A DNA stretch of 64,000 nucleotides, taken from assembly GCA_946902985.2 (NCBI GenBank), contig OX336388.2, positions 366,345,387 through 366,409,386 on the forward strand, written 5' to 3'. This DNA is from Meconema thalassinum (lineage: Eukaryota; Arthropoda; Insecta; Orthoptera; Tettigoniidae). Each line of letters begins with the position of its first letter. Within the stretch, counting starts at the first letter, position 1. Both the position numbers and the translations under genes were made by a program. The notes beneath the pieces were generated by a model. The model did not search any database. It was not told the DNA's origin and saw only the letters and a program-made list of their open reading frames with translations. This document shows positions 10,712 through 18,919 of the stretch, piece by piece.

Positions 10712-10736
10712 GGTTCTCTACGTTAGTTGTTATCGA

Positions 10737-11288
10737 ATGTTTGCTGTGAAAGGTTCACCAAGTAGCAGCATGGTGAAAAAAAGATATGCTATGAACATGA
10801 AAAAATCAAATCTCAAAAAGAGAAAAAAGCCAGGTCGGAAACCAAGTCGATCGGCCTCACACCCAGTGTTAAAACGTAAAAAAACTAAAAAAAATCTAAA
10901 AAGAGTGGCTATCGAAAAAGCTTTACAAGCGGTGCGATTGTCTACAGCTCCGAAATCGCAGCATTATGTATCGATAAAAAGAAAAGAAAGAAAGCAAAAA
11001 CGTGGGCGAGTCATTCCTGTTGCTAAGCGTGGGGGTTTTTTGCCGGCTTTATTTGCAGGGTTGGCAGCTTTGGGGTCCCTTTTGGGTGGTGCCAGCGCTG
11101 TAGCGAAAACCATAAAAGCCGTCGAGCAAGGCAAGCAACAACTCAAAGAAAGCGAGCGACACAATAAAACGTTAGAAGCCATTGCGATGGGAGCTAGAAA
11201 TGGCAACCCTTTAAAGCCAGTCTTTTATCCACAAGGTAGTGGCCTACCGTCTAAGAAAAAAAAATGTCCATCATCGATAAGCGCTTAA
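10737..11288 (+). CDS. basic core- or lytic-like virion protein
   Basis: 183 residues. Residues about 14-98 are extremely Lys/Arg-rich, fitting DNA binding. A Gly/Ala-rich hydrophobic segment follows (GGFLPALFAGLAALGSLLGG, 99-118), then an amphipathic Lys/Glu helix. LLGG-A at 115-119 fits the adenain-type cleavage pattern (M/I/L)-x-G-G-x, so the protein may be matured by the protease whose start codon overlaps its end by 25 bp. The layout recalls adenoviral core and membrane-lytic precursors, but I infer this from composition, not homology. Alternative in-frame ATGs lie at residues 12, 19 and 21. Confidence 0.55.
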   Translation: MFAVKGSPSSSMVKKRYAMNMKKSNLKKRKKPGRKPSRSASHPVLKRKKTKKNLKRVAIEKALQAVRLSTAPKSQHYVSIKRKERKQKRGRVIPVAKRGGFLPALFAGLAALGSLLGGASAVAKTIKAVEQGKQQLKESERHNKTLEAIAMGARNGNPLKPVFYPQGSGLPSKKKKCPSSISA

Positions 11289-11653
11289 GCCAACTGCCTC
11301 GTCATGCCATGACCCATGAAGAAGTGGAAAGCTATGCCAAACAACTAATGATTTCTCATTTTCGAGGTGTATTTATGCGAAATGAATTACCTAAAGCACC
11401 GTGGAAAGAAGAACGAGCCATGATGAATTTAGATGATGATGCAGGCCCAGGAACCCATTTTGTAGCCTATGTGAAACAAGGTTCCACAGTATGGTACTTT
11501 GACAGTTATGGAAATTTACCACCCCCGATCGAGTTGCTACGTTATTTGGGAAACCGGGTAAAGATATTCTATAATGTGAATCGTCAACAAACCTTTGACA
11601 GTCAAGAGTGTGGCCGTTTGAGTTTACATTTTTTATATAAGAGGTCGCGTTAA
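11264..11653 (+). CDS. adenain-like cysteine protease
   Basis: This 129-residue protease belongs to the adenovirus/Polinton family that cleaves virion precursors. The catalytic set is visible: H65 in GTHFVAYV, D80 in YFDSYG, Q109, and C116 in QECG. The Gln lies seven residues before the Cys, as in adenain. It is compact, lacking the long C-terminal tail of adenoviral enzymes. Its start overlaps the end of the basic protein gene, and the minor capsid gene starts 18 bp after its stop, so the genes are tightly packed. The frame is intact. Confidence 0.9.
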   Translation: MSIIDKRLSQLPRHAMTHEEVESYAKQLMISHFRGVFMRNELPKAPWKEERAMMNLDDDAGPGTHFVAYVKQGSTVWYFDSYGNLPPPIELLRYLGNRVKIFYNVNRQQTFDSQECGRLSLHFLYKRSR

Positions 11654-11671
11654 GCCAACAGTTTCATCATT

Positions 11672-12395
11672 ATGAATGTCAACGCCAAGACCTTTACCGT
11701 GCACAGTCGCGGGCCTGAAGTGTCCCTGGATTTTTCCCCCCATTGAATTGCAATCAGAACAATCCTATGTGCTAGGATTAATTTCTTTGGAAAGTTACAA
11801 CAGAATTTACAATATTCAACTGGATATTAATGACAAATTTTATTATGATGATTATATGTTGACACTACCCCCTGGAGGTTATACTATAGACGATGTGCAT
11901 GAGGCCATTAGCGTGTCGATGATAAAACAATTTGGTGTCAAACCATTTGCGGATGGGACACACAAATTTGAACTTACAGCCAATACAATAACTCATCGCT
12001 GTCGTATTTTCTCTACGTTTAACATTGACTTTGAAACACGAGTTCATTCTATTGGTCCTTTATTAGGATTTAAACCAAGAGTGTTGGCAGCTCAGCAACC
12101 CCATGAATCAGATTATCCAGTGAAATTCATCGAGGACCATCACATTTCTGTAACTTGCAATATTATTAGAGACGTATTTACGAATCAAGAACAAAGCCAT
12201 TCCCTGTATGATTTTATTGTCACTTCTCCTTGCGGCTATATTATTCGTGAAAACCCTTCAGTGGTTCTCTATCATCCTGTGTGTGTCAGTGATATTAGTA
12301 ATATTACCTTACGCTTAGTGAATAGAAACCAACAACTGATTGCTTTGGACGTCAACACCCCTGTGACCTACAAGTTGGTTTTAAAGACGCTATGA
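11672..12395 (+). pseudogene. minor capsid protein (penton-like), frame broken near the N-terminus
   Basis: The main open frame (11676-12395, 239 codons) holds the conserved minor capsid region from FPPIELQSEQSYVLG onward. This is the single jelly-roll vertex-protein family of Polintons. The first residues expected for the family, with TFTVHSRG, lie in another frame starting at ATG 11672. That frame hits TGA at 11744, so the frames must meet at the T5C6 run 11731-11741. This is a one-base frame offset. It could be a real mutation, a homopolymer assembly error or, less likely, recoding. The last four bases (ATGA) overlap the start of the next small ORF. Confidence 0.8.
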
Positions 12396-12616
12396 AATTT
12401 ATCTATAAAGCAACAACAACGTCTACGAGCTCGGTTAGTTGCCCGCCGTGTATGAAACGGTTGACACGGGTAAACCGACAACGCTTACAACGCCTTGGTT
12501 ATACGCTACACCCCAATCATGAACAAAGAGCTGTTGCAAGTGTTAAATCCCATACAAGTAAGATGGCGTCGTGCGCATTGATATGCATTCCTATCAACCT
12601 CAAGCAACAGGACTGA
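12392..12616 (+). CDS. small protein between the capsid genes
   Basis: 74 codons starting at an ATG that overlaps the minor capsid stop (ATGA), an arrangement suited to coupled translation. The start has a CPPC motif, then a basic segment with RLTRVNRQRLQRLGY. The last third overlaps the start of the major capsid gene in another frame. Small basic proteins upstream of the major capsid gene recur in Polintons, as I recall, but I know no function. The C-terminal end may be affected by the frame problem at 12573-12581. Confidence 0.45.
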   Translation: MKFIYKATTTSTSSVSCPPCMKRLTRVNRQRLQRLGYTLHPNHEQRAVASVKSHTSKMASCALICIPINLKQQD

Positions 12617-13734
12617 ATAACAATGACGAGATTCATTTCATCATTAACAATGAAGATATTTTTACTCTACCTCATGAAAGTGTCCTTCAAATTGAGGGTA
12701 AATTGATGAAAGCAGATGGCAGTACGCCCACAACGTCTGCGTTGGCGAATCATGGTTTGGCTTTTCTGTTTTCTGAAGTACGTTATGTGATAAATGATAT
12801 TGTCATAGATATGACTCGAAATGTGGGCATGACTAGTCTTATGAAATTATATCCATCCTATAGCGAGGAGGAAAGTAAAACGCTTTCTATGGCAGGATGG
12901 TGTCCCAACAGTAGCAATAACTGGCTAGTTCATACCGATGGCACTTTTACAGCCTTCCTACCCTTAAAATTACTCCTTGGCTTTGCCGAAGATCACAAGC
13001 GTATTATTTTAAACGCAAGACAAAGTTTGTATCTAGTGAGAGACCGCAGTGATTATAATGCGCTGAAAGGAGCCTCTGACCAAGTGATAGACTCAAAAAT
13101 TCAACTGCTTCGATTACTATGGAAAGTGCCCCATGTGACGCTATCGGATCGTAAAAAGCTAAGCATGTTAAATTTAGTGCAAAAAGATAAAGCCTTGCCT
13201 ATCGCCTTTCGAAGTTGGTGTCTGCATGAATACCCCTTGCTACCTACCACTGACACTCATAGTTGGAGTGTCAAATCGGCTCGCTCTACCGAGAGACCCC
13301 TCTATGTTATTATTGGTTTTCAAACCAATAGAAAATACCAACAAAGCAAAGATGTCACCTTGTTTGATCACATTCACTTGAGAAATATACGACTATTTTT
13401 AAATAATGTTTGCTTTCCCTATGAGGGGTTGGAACTCAATTTTTCAAAAAATAAGTTTGGTCCCCTTTATGACATGTTCGCTAAATTTCAATCGTCTTAT
13501 TATGAAAAACCGGATTGTCCTATGTTGTCGCCACAAGGGTTTAAAGCAAAAGCACCACTGATTGTTTTCGACTGTTCGTATCTAGAAGAATCTATGAAAA
13601 TCACCACCATTGATTTAAGGATAGATTTTGAAACACAAGAAAATGTCCCAGACCATACCAGCGCCTACTGTTTGATTATTCATGCTAGACAAGTGAAATA
13701 TCATCCTTTGTCCAATTATGTCACCAGCATGTAA
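12519..13734 (+). pseudogene. major capsid protein (double jelly-roll), frame broken near the N-terminus
   Basis: The long frame (from about 12574 to the stop at 13734) encodes the Polinton major capsid family: NNNDEIHFIINNEDIF near the start, then the two jelly-roll halves, ending near HARQVKYHPLSNY. The natural start appears to be ATG 12519, giving NKELLQVLNPIQVRW and so on. That frame hits TGA at 12579-12581. A frame shift equal to one extra base or two missing bases lies between about 12573 and 12581, with no long homopolymer there. The protein would be about 400 residues, normal for the family. Confidence 0.88.
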
Positions 13735-13772
13735 GCCATGTGTGGTCGAGTGAAAAAAAAAGATCATCATTC

Positions 13773-14246
13773 ATGGGATTAATGATAAGCGTCTGCATGC
13801 ACAGTATCTGTTGCGCACCGGCACTGTGCGCACATACGACAACGAAAAACATCATGTGTCCCTCAATAAGCAACAGCAATAACAACGTGACAGACAAACC
13901 ATGGAATTTAAAATGTGAATTTAATCGTTTGAAAACTTTTGAAACATGGACAGTTCCCTTTATGGATTGTGGAGAATTGGCTGCGAGCGGATTTTATTAC
14001 TTAAAACGTGGGGATGTGGTCAAGTGTATTTTTTGCAACATTGAAATTGGAAACTGGGAAATAGGGGATCGACCCTTTAGCGATCATCAGCGATGGAGTC
14101 CATCCTGCCCTTACCTCAATCGCTATGATGTGGGCAATATTCCATGGAGTTTGAATTATCCTGTTATTGTACCAGACCCTGCAAAACTAGGAGATACCTG
14201 TGGACCGTATGTGCAAACTATTCATTTGAATGCTGTTCCAAATTAA
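13773..14246 (+). CDS. single-BIR inhibitor-of-apoptosis homologue
   Basis: 157 residues from ATG 13773; the open frame extends upstream without an ATG to 13740. The BIR domain fills residues about 50-117: RLKTFETW, GFYYLKRGDVVKC and the zinc ligands C85, C88, H105 and C112 with spacing C-x2-C-x16-H-x6-C. No RING or second BIR is present, so it could bind caspases or IAP antagonists but should not act as a ubiquitin ligase. A short hydrophobic Cys-rich start precedes the domain. Another ATG at 13738 in a different frame leads into an A9 run and stops soon after, so the N-terminus is uncertain. It lies 3' of the capsid genes and is followed by poly(A) signals. Confidence 0.88.
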   Translation: MGLMISVCMHSICCAPALCAHTTTKNIMCPSISNSNNNVTDKPWNLKCEFNRLKTFETWTVPFMDCGELAASGFYYLKRGDVVKCIFCNIEIGNWEIGDRPFSDHQRWSPSCPYLNRYDVGNIPWSLNYPVIVPDPAKLGDTCGPYVQTIHLNAVPN

Positions 14247-14273
14247 GCCAACAAACTTTTTGTAATAAAAGTG

Positions 14274-14300
14274 TAAATGTTTTTTTTTGTTATGAATAAA
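14274..14300 (+). terminator. poly(A) signals after the capsid-BIR block
   Basis: AATAAA occurs at 14274-14279 and 14295-14300, just after the BIR stop, with a T run between. It probably ends the plus-strand structural transcript before the next gene at 14442. Confidence 0.5.
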
Positions 14301-14441
14301 ACCTCAAAAAATATTTAGCTGTTGTTCAATTCATTTGTTCCTTTTTTCCCCTAAAGTCCTTTGACTTTGCCATGTTAAACCATGGCATGGGTTAGTTGTT
14401 GATTAGACGTCAATGAGGTAACAAGTAAAAATAAAAAAAGC

Positions 14442-15008
14442 ATGATGCGTACACTCATTGTGGATTGTCAGGGGTTTAAAATTGCAGACAACAAATTTAT
14501 ATTTAAGGAAGTCGCTTTTATCGATTGTAGTACGTTTTGGGTGTCAAACCCTATTCATTTGTTGTTTAAACCTCCCTATGCTTTCGAGTTGCTTAGTGAA
14601 AAAGATAAAAAACAGAGCCAATGGATTGAAAATCATTTGCAGTTAGCATGGAACAAGGGTGATATTTCATACAAGTATCTTGACATTGTCATGAAAGCCC
14701 ATTTGTCCTCGGCCAATGTCTTATTTGTTAAAGGGAGTGAAAAACGCCAGTGGCTTGAACCATTTCTACCCTCTCACTGTCAATGTATTGACCTTTTAGA
14801 TCTGGGTTGTCCATCCCTGCAAACGCTCATGGACACTTGTCCTTGCGACAATATTCAGAATAAAGCCTTAGCGCATGCATGGCAATTGTTTCATTGGCTC
14901 ACCACGAGTGCATGTTGGGAGTTGTTCAATAAAATTAAAACTGAAAGTGTATCGTCCAATGATAGCAGTGAGACGTGCACACGTGAGGTGATAACATCAA
15001 CGTTATAG
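14442..15008 (+). CDS. uncharacterised insect-transposon protein, possibly nuclease-like
   Basis: 188 residues. The start, LIVDCQGFKIADNKFIFKEV, has D8 and E23, in a layout like the first motif of an RNase H-fold exonuclease. Later come PIHLLFKPPY, FVKGSEKRQWLEPF and a Cys-rich tail (CPCDN...WQLFHWL). From memory, proteins with this pattern are common in insect transposable elements without assigned function. A DEDD-type nuclease is only an inference and I cannot place a complete catalytic set. It starts 195 bp after the BIR gene and ends 3 bp before the next ORF, suggesting one transcript with the two genes downstream. Confidence 0.6.
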   Translation: MMRTLIVDCQGFKIADNKFIFKEVAFIDCSTFWVSNPIHLLFKPPYAFELLSEKDKKQSQWIENHLQLAWNKGDISYKYLDIVMKAHLSSANVLFVKGSEKRQWLEPFLPSHCQCIDLLDLGCPSLQTLMDTCPCDNIQNKALAHAWQLFHWLTTSACWELFNKIKTESVSSNDSSETCTREVITSTL

Positions 15009-15010
15009 AC

Positions 15011-15478
15011 ATGGACGCCACTACAATCGACAAGGCTATTGGAAAATTCTTTGTGTGCAAGAAAAAACTGATTAGCTTTACACAACATGAATTATTAGCA
15101 CTACCTAAATCATTCCTTTTTTATGTTGCTGCCAACGCTGTCAAAGAAATTTGGGAAAAGGCGCCTGCCGAGTGGACTAACGACTCTGTATTGAGTGAAC
15201 TACAACCATGCAGTCATTTTTCCCATCACAAGCAATTAACCATGGCAAAAATACCTTCCATTCGACAGTGTGCCACATGCCAATTAATGAAATTATATCA
15301 TGGTCATAAAACTCAGTGTAAAGACATTGTTTCATCATTCCATGGCTGTCATGCGGAAAACAACCACCACCTACCATGCTCGTCAGGAGCCGCCGACAAA
15401 CAACAACAACAACAGCAGCAAGAACAAGAACAAAAAGAACAAGAAAAAAAAACAAAACAAGTGTTTTTCACCGATTGA
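15011..15478 (+). CDS. hypothetical Cys/His-rich protein with a poly-Gln tail
   Basis: 155 residues, unrecognised. The N-terminal half is helical (FTQHELLALPKSFLFYVAANAV). The middle has several Cys and His (CATCQLMKLYHGHKTQC, then CH and HH pairs) that might bind zinc. The end is low-complexity Gln/Glu/Lys. The last 103 bp overlap the PLA2 gene in another frame, so the poly-Gln part may be only the shadow of the PLA2 N-terminus. Position alone suggests an accessory gene. Confidence 0.4.
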   Translation: MDATTIDKAIGKFFVCKKKLISFTQHELLALPKSFLFYVAANAVKEIWEKAPAEWTNDSVLSELQPCSHFSHHKQLTMAKIPSIRQCATCQLMKLYHGHKTQCKDIVSSFHGCHAENNHHLPCSSGAADKQQQQQQQEQEQKEQEKKTKQVFFTD

Positions 15479-15831
15479 AACCTCTATGTCCCAGGTGTAC
15501 TGGCCGTGGAATTATTGATAACATTATTAAAAACTTACCATTCGAAGCTCACTTACCTGCTTACAGCTTTTGCGGCCCTGGTACTCGTCTTGAAGATCGT
15601 TTGAGGAGAGGGGATATGGGAATCAATGCTTTGGATCATGCATGTCTTAATCACGATAAAGCCTATGAAAACAGTGATCCCACACTAAGACGCATTGCCG
15701 ACAAAGTCTTGTTAAGCATTGCCAAGCAACGATTAACAGCTTCAGATGCCAGTCTAGCAGAACGAATGGCAGCATTTATAGTGATTGGTGCTATGAAGAG
15801 CAAATTACTTTTATCTAGATATGGACTTTAA
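15376..15831 (+). CDS. parvovirus-type phospholipase A2
   Basis: 151 residues. The N-terminal ~45 residues are Thr/Arg/Lys-rich. The PLA2 domain has the calcium-loop motif FCGPGT (65-70) and the catalytic helix LDHACLNHDKAY (86-97), with the H93-D94 pair, matching the HDxxY motif of parvovirus VP1 PLA2. Such enzymes let non-enveloped particles leave endosomes, so this could be a virion entry component or a free enzyme. No signal peptide is seen. The first ATG (15376) is the only start before the domain. It is the last gene of the plus-strand block, and fragments resembling its 3' end recur in the repeats that follow. Confidence 0.88.
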   Translation: MLVRSRRQTTTTTAARTRTKRTRKKNKTSVFHRLKPLCPRCTGRGIIDNIIKNLPFEAHLPAYSFCGPGTRLEDRLRRGDMGINALDHACLNHDKAYENSDPTLRRIADKVLLSIAKQRLTASDASLAERMAAFIVIGAMKSKLLLSRYGL

Positions 15832-16734
15832 CGTAATGAATTTATTTTAAAAAATGTATAGTATCACTGTTATCATGACAAAAAATAAATAAAAAGACAA
15901 GAGTCCATGTTGTGTTTTTTTCCATTATTATTATTCACTCATAGTTTCATTATTATAATTATAAATGACAAACAATAAAAAGGGACAGCAGTGCATCGTT
16001 AAAAAATATTACTAATTGTAGTAAATCTATTTTTTCAATCACAAACAATAAAAAAGGACAAAAGTCCATTATTTTAACTAATAGTTTCATAATAATTATT
16101 ATAAAAAATTATATATATACATGGTAATTGTACTAAACCTATTTTTTTTAAATCACAAACAATCAAAAAAAGGACAAAAGTCCATCATTATTCATCAGCT
16201 TCAAATGGCAGTCTAGCAGAACGAATGACAGCATGAAATCTTTTATCTACTCTAGAACCAGTTTTTTTTGTTAAACGCTTATTATTGAATAAAATAACAT
16301 GTTACTAGAATTTGATCATTATAAATTACAATCATTATAATAAAAAATGCTATAAATGCTATTTTAAATCACAAACAATAAAAAAAGGACAAAAGTCCAT
16401 TATTTTAACTAATAGTTTCATAATAATTATTATAAAAAATTATATATATACATGGTAATTGTACTAAACCTATTTTTTTTAAATCACAAACAATCAAAAA
16501 AAGGACAAAAGTCCCTCATTATTCATCAGCTTCAAATGGCAGTCTAGCAGAACGAATGACAGCATGTAATCTTTTATCTACTCTAGAACCAGTTTTTTTT
16601 TTTGTTAAACGCTTATTATTGAATAAAATAACATGTTACTAGAATTTGATCATTATAAATTACAATCATTATAATAAAAAAAATGCTATAAATGCTATTT
16701 TAAATCACAAACAATAAAAAAAGGACAAAAGTCC
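15832..16734. repeat. AT-rich spacer with repeated GGAC-AAAA-GTCC hairpins
   Basis: Between the convergent PLA2 and 98-residue genes the phrase cacaaacaat(a/c)aaaaa followed by GGACAAAAGTCC recurs. Perfect 12-mers lie at 16056, 16172, 16387, 16503 and 16723, with weaker forms near 15893 and 15982. Each is a 4-bp stem with an AAAA loop, and most follow an AATAAA. They may end transcription from both sides, which is inferred from their place between convergent genes. Confidence 0.65.
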
Positions 16735-16747
16735 ATCATTTTAACTA
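16069..16747. repeat. about 331-bp tandem duplication containing PLA2-gene-like fragments
   Basis: A unit of about 331 bp starting ttattttaactaatagttt is present twice (16069 and 16400) and begins a third time at about 16735. Each full unit holds agcttca(a)atggcagtctagcagaacgaatgacagcat, a near-copy of part of the PLA2 gene near 15739-15774. The spacer therefore arose partly by duplicating the 3' end of that gene. No open frame survives. Confidence 0.7.
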
Positions 16748-16996
16748 ATAGTTTCATCATTATTATTATTATAAAAAATTATATACATGGTCATTATACT
16801 AAACCTATAAACAAAAAAAATTCCACCATTAAGCATAAGTTTTGAAAATTTATTTTTATTATTATTTATCATGGTAAACGTTGAGCAACAATTAATAAAC
16901 GTCAAACTGTTGAGCCCAAAAAATAATTTTATTTTATTATAGTTATTAAAGAGTAGGGCATGAATAAACAAAAAAGTTACGGCTAGCGTACAATGA

Positions 16997-17293
16997 TTAT
17001 TCGTTTTCAATTTTTACAAAACGAACCATGCATCGATTATTTTTTTCACCCTCATAAATTAAATACACAGGGTGAATACTGGAATTGACATCTTCCATGA
17101 CATTATCGGGTAGGTTATTAAATCGTGTGGGAAGAAATGTCTCAAAGTCTTGACAAATGCAAAGAGCTCGTTCACCAAATTTGGTTTTCAGTTTTTGAAT
17201 TTTATGTATGCGAAAGGGTGTTTGCGTAGGCAATTCACTCATTTTCTTGCGTGCAAAGCCACAATCTTGACCAATGGCGTTCAAGGCGTCCAT
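16997..17293 (-). CDS. small conserved-looking protein, possibly nucleic-acid binding
   Basis: 98 residues. The pattern PFRIHKIQKLKTKFGERALC, then FLPTRFNNLPD, then PVYLIYEGEKNN, then VRFVKIE suggests a small beta-rich fold. I recall similar short proteins (KFG...R...FLPxR) in insect transposon-derived genes. An OB-like single-stranded-DNA-binding role is an inference only. It faces the PLA2 gene across the hairpin spacer and lies upstream of other small minus-strand segments. Confidence 0.5.
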   Translation of the reverse strand: MDALNAIGQDCGFARKKMSELPTQTPFRIHKIQKLKTKFGERALCICQDFETFLPTRFNNLPDNVMEDVNSSIHPVYLIYEGEKNNRCMVRFVKIENE

Positions 17294-17524
17294 GGTTGTC
17301 TATAACCAAAGAAAAGAGTGTTACTTTCTAACACTCTCGTTCTTATATTACAACAACAATAACTTTGTACATCAAAGTGTGTTGTTTTTTTTTAATCCTG
17401 AGTGTTTATGACCTGAATTTGTAGATAGATAGTATTGGATAAAAATATAATAATAATGTTTGTATCATTTTTTCAGTCAAAACATACATTTGGAAATTAT
17501 TTAATAGGAAATGTTTTATCAAAA

Positions 17525-18163
17525 TTAAGTGTGAATCTCTCTTGGAGGTAAATGCATGTCTCTGTTGTGAATGGGAATTAGCCTATCATTCCCTATTCGA
17601 ATGACTTGTATTCGTTTGCTCTGTTGTTGTGCAAATTCACACAATATTCTGTTAAATAAATAGTATCAACAAATACTAAGAGCAAACATGGAATGCTTTT
17701 GGTAACCTATAAAAGGCAAAGTTAACACGCTATGCATTTAATAACCATGTCTACATCCAACAAAACAAAGTTCAAAACTACAAATTTAAACCAGTGTGTA
17801 TGTGTTTATCAACGTGTATACACGATAAACTAAAACAAACAAACAAACAAACAAAATAGCCAAATGTATTCTAAACGTCAAGTATGCACCTGAAAGCCGA
17901 ATGTAAACAAAAAAAGCGATAATCATGACATCATGTGGCTAGTTTCTAACAAATCTCATTCTATGAGGCGAATATTGATTCATAGGTAAGCCAAGGCAAA
18001 GTTGGCGAAATGCTTGTTGTCGATACGAAGTGATTGGTTCCTCAGCAGGAAATTTATAAAAATGAAAACAAAACATTTGAGAAGTTATTGGAAAATAAAC
18101 ATTAAACAGGGGTTTTGTACATATTGTACACCAGAAATCTGGAAAATGATCCTCGTTAGCTAA
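17525..18163 (-). other. two exon-like open segments upstream of the 98-residue gene
   Basis: On the minus strand 18163-17939 is open and reads EDHFPDFWCTICTKP then FPAEEPITSYRQQAF. The segment 17648-17525 reads FAQQQSKRIQVIRIG then PIHNRDMHLPPREI and follows an acceptor-like TTTATTTAACAG. Neither has a good start at its head, yet both look protein-like. With 18457-18194 they may be exons of one spliced gene, or pieces of a decayed gene. I could not find a splice solution joining all three in frame. Confidence 0.35.
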
Positions 18164-18193
18164 TTAAACAATCACTTGATTCATGGTTAAACC

Positions 18194-18457
18194 CTACCAT
18201 GCTTTATGAATCACTTGCGTGGATACATTATTTTCAAAGCCAAAATTTAGCATACAGGATTTACAAAAGTGATGCCCTGGATCATAAACTATGTCATCAT
18301 CCATAATGATGTCATAAAACATGGTATCAATGCGTACTTTCGTGTTTCTATATTCTGAAGGATAGGCCACACGTTGAGGATTATGAGACATTATCATGGC
18401 ATATTCATTGAACGTGGTGTGTTTTGTGACGATAAAACGATCTTCATCATGGCTCAT
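18194..18457 (-). CDS. small hypothetical protein with a CxxC motif, possible first exon
   Basis: 87 codons starting MSHDEDRFIVTKH and ending in a zinc-ribbon-like PGHHFCKSCMLNFGF. It is unrecognised. A donor-like G|GTAGGG overlaps its stop region, and the next open segment (18163-17939) starts with another CxxC (WCTIC), so two half zinc sites may be joined by splicing. It lies upstream of other small minus-strand genes and downstream of PolB. Confidence 0.4.
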   Translation of the reverse strand: MSHDEDRFIVTKHTTFNEYAMIMSHNPQRVAYPSEYRNTKVRIDTMFYDIIMDDDIVYDPGHHFCKSCMLNFGFENNVSTQVIHKAW

Positions 18458-18598
18458 GATTGAATCTGAAAAGTAGTCGTTGCCGTTTACTAAGTGAATA
18501 AATAAAAATACTATGTACTATATACACTGTCTGTCCCCTAAGTCAATGGCAAAAATAAAATAAAAAATAAGCAAAACACAAATAAATAACCATCTGTC

Positions 18599-18919
18599 TG
18601 TTGACTTCTTTAGGTTAGGTTAGGAAAAAAACATGTAACAGGTTAAAGAAACAATTTCTGTTCAGATATTTCAAATATATCACCACTCATAACTCTAGCC
18701 ATAAAGTGAGAGTTTTGTCCTCCGTAAAAGCAGCAGATTATTATTATTCTTTTGTTCTTGCATGAGACCTACTAAGCCACACCCTAGTGTGGCCTATTAA
18801 ACCGCATGCCTACTGAGGGTGAATGGTCACTTTGCTGAAACATGAGGCCTACTAAGCGACAACAATAGTGAGGGTGGCTACTTGTTTTTTTTTCCTAACC
18901 TAACCTAAAGAAGTCAACA
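18599..18919. repeat. 321-bp inverted-repeat unit with TTAGG ends
   Basis: 33-bp perfect inverted repeats lie at 18599-18631 and 18887-18919. Each contains (TTAGG)3, the insect telomere motif, followed by an A run. Inside are two direct copies of catgag(a/g)cctactaag and a hairpin CCACAC-ccta-GTGTGG. It could be a small MITE-like insertion or a stem structure of the Polinton. No clear target duplication is seen. Confidence 0.65.

Noticed and set aside
10964..11206. 80-codon minus-strand ORF opposite the basic protein gene
   Set aside because: Shadow of the Lys-rich and Gly/Ala-rich plus-strand gene.
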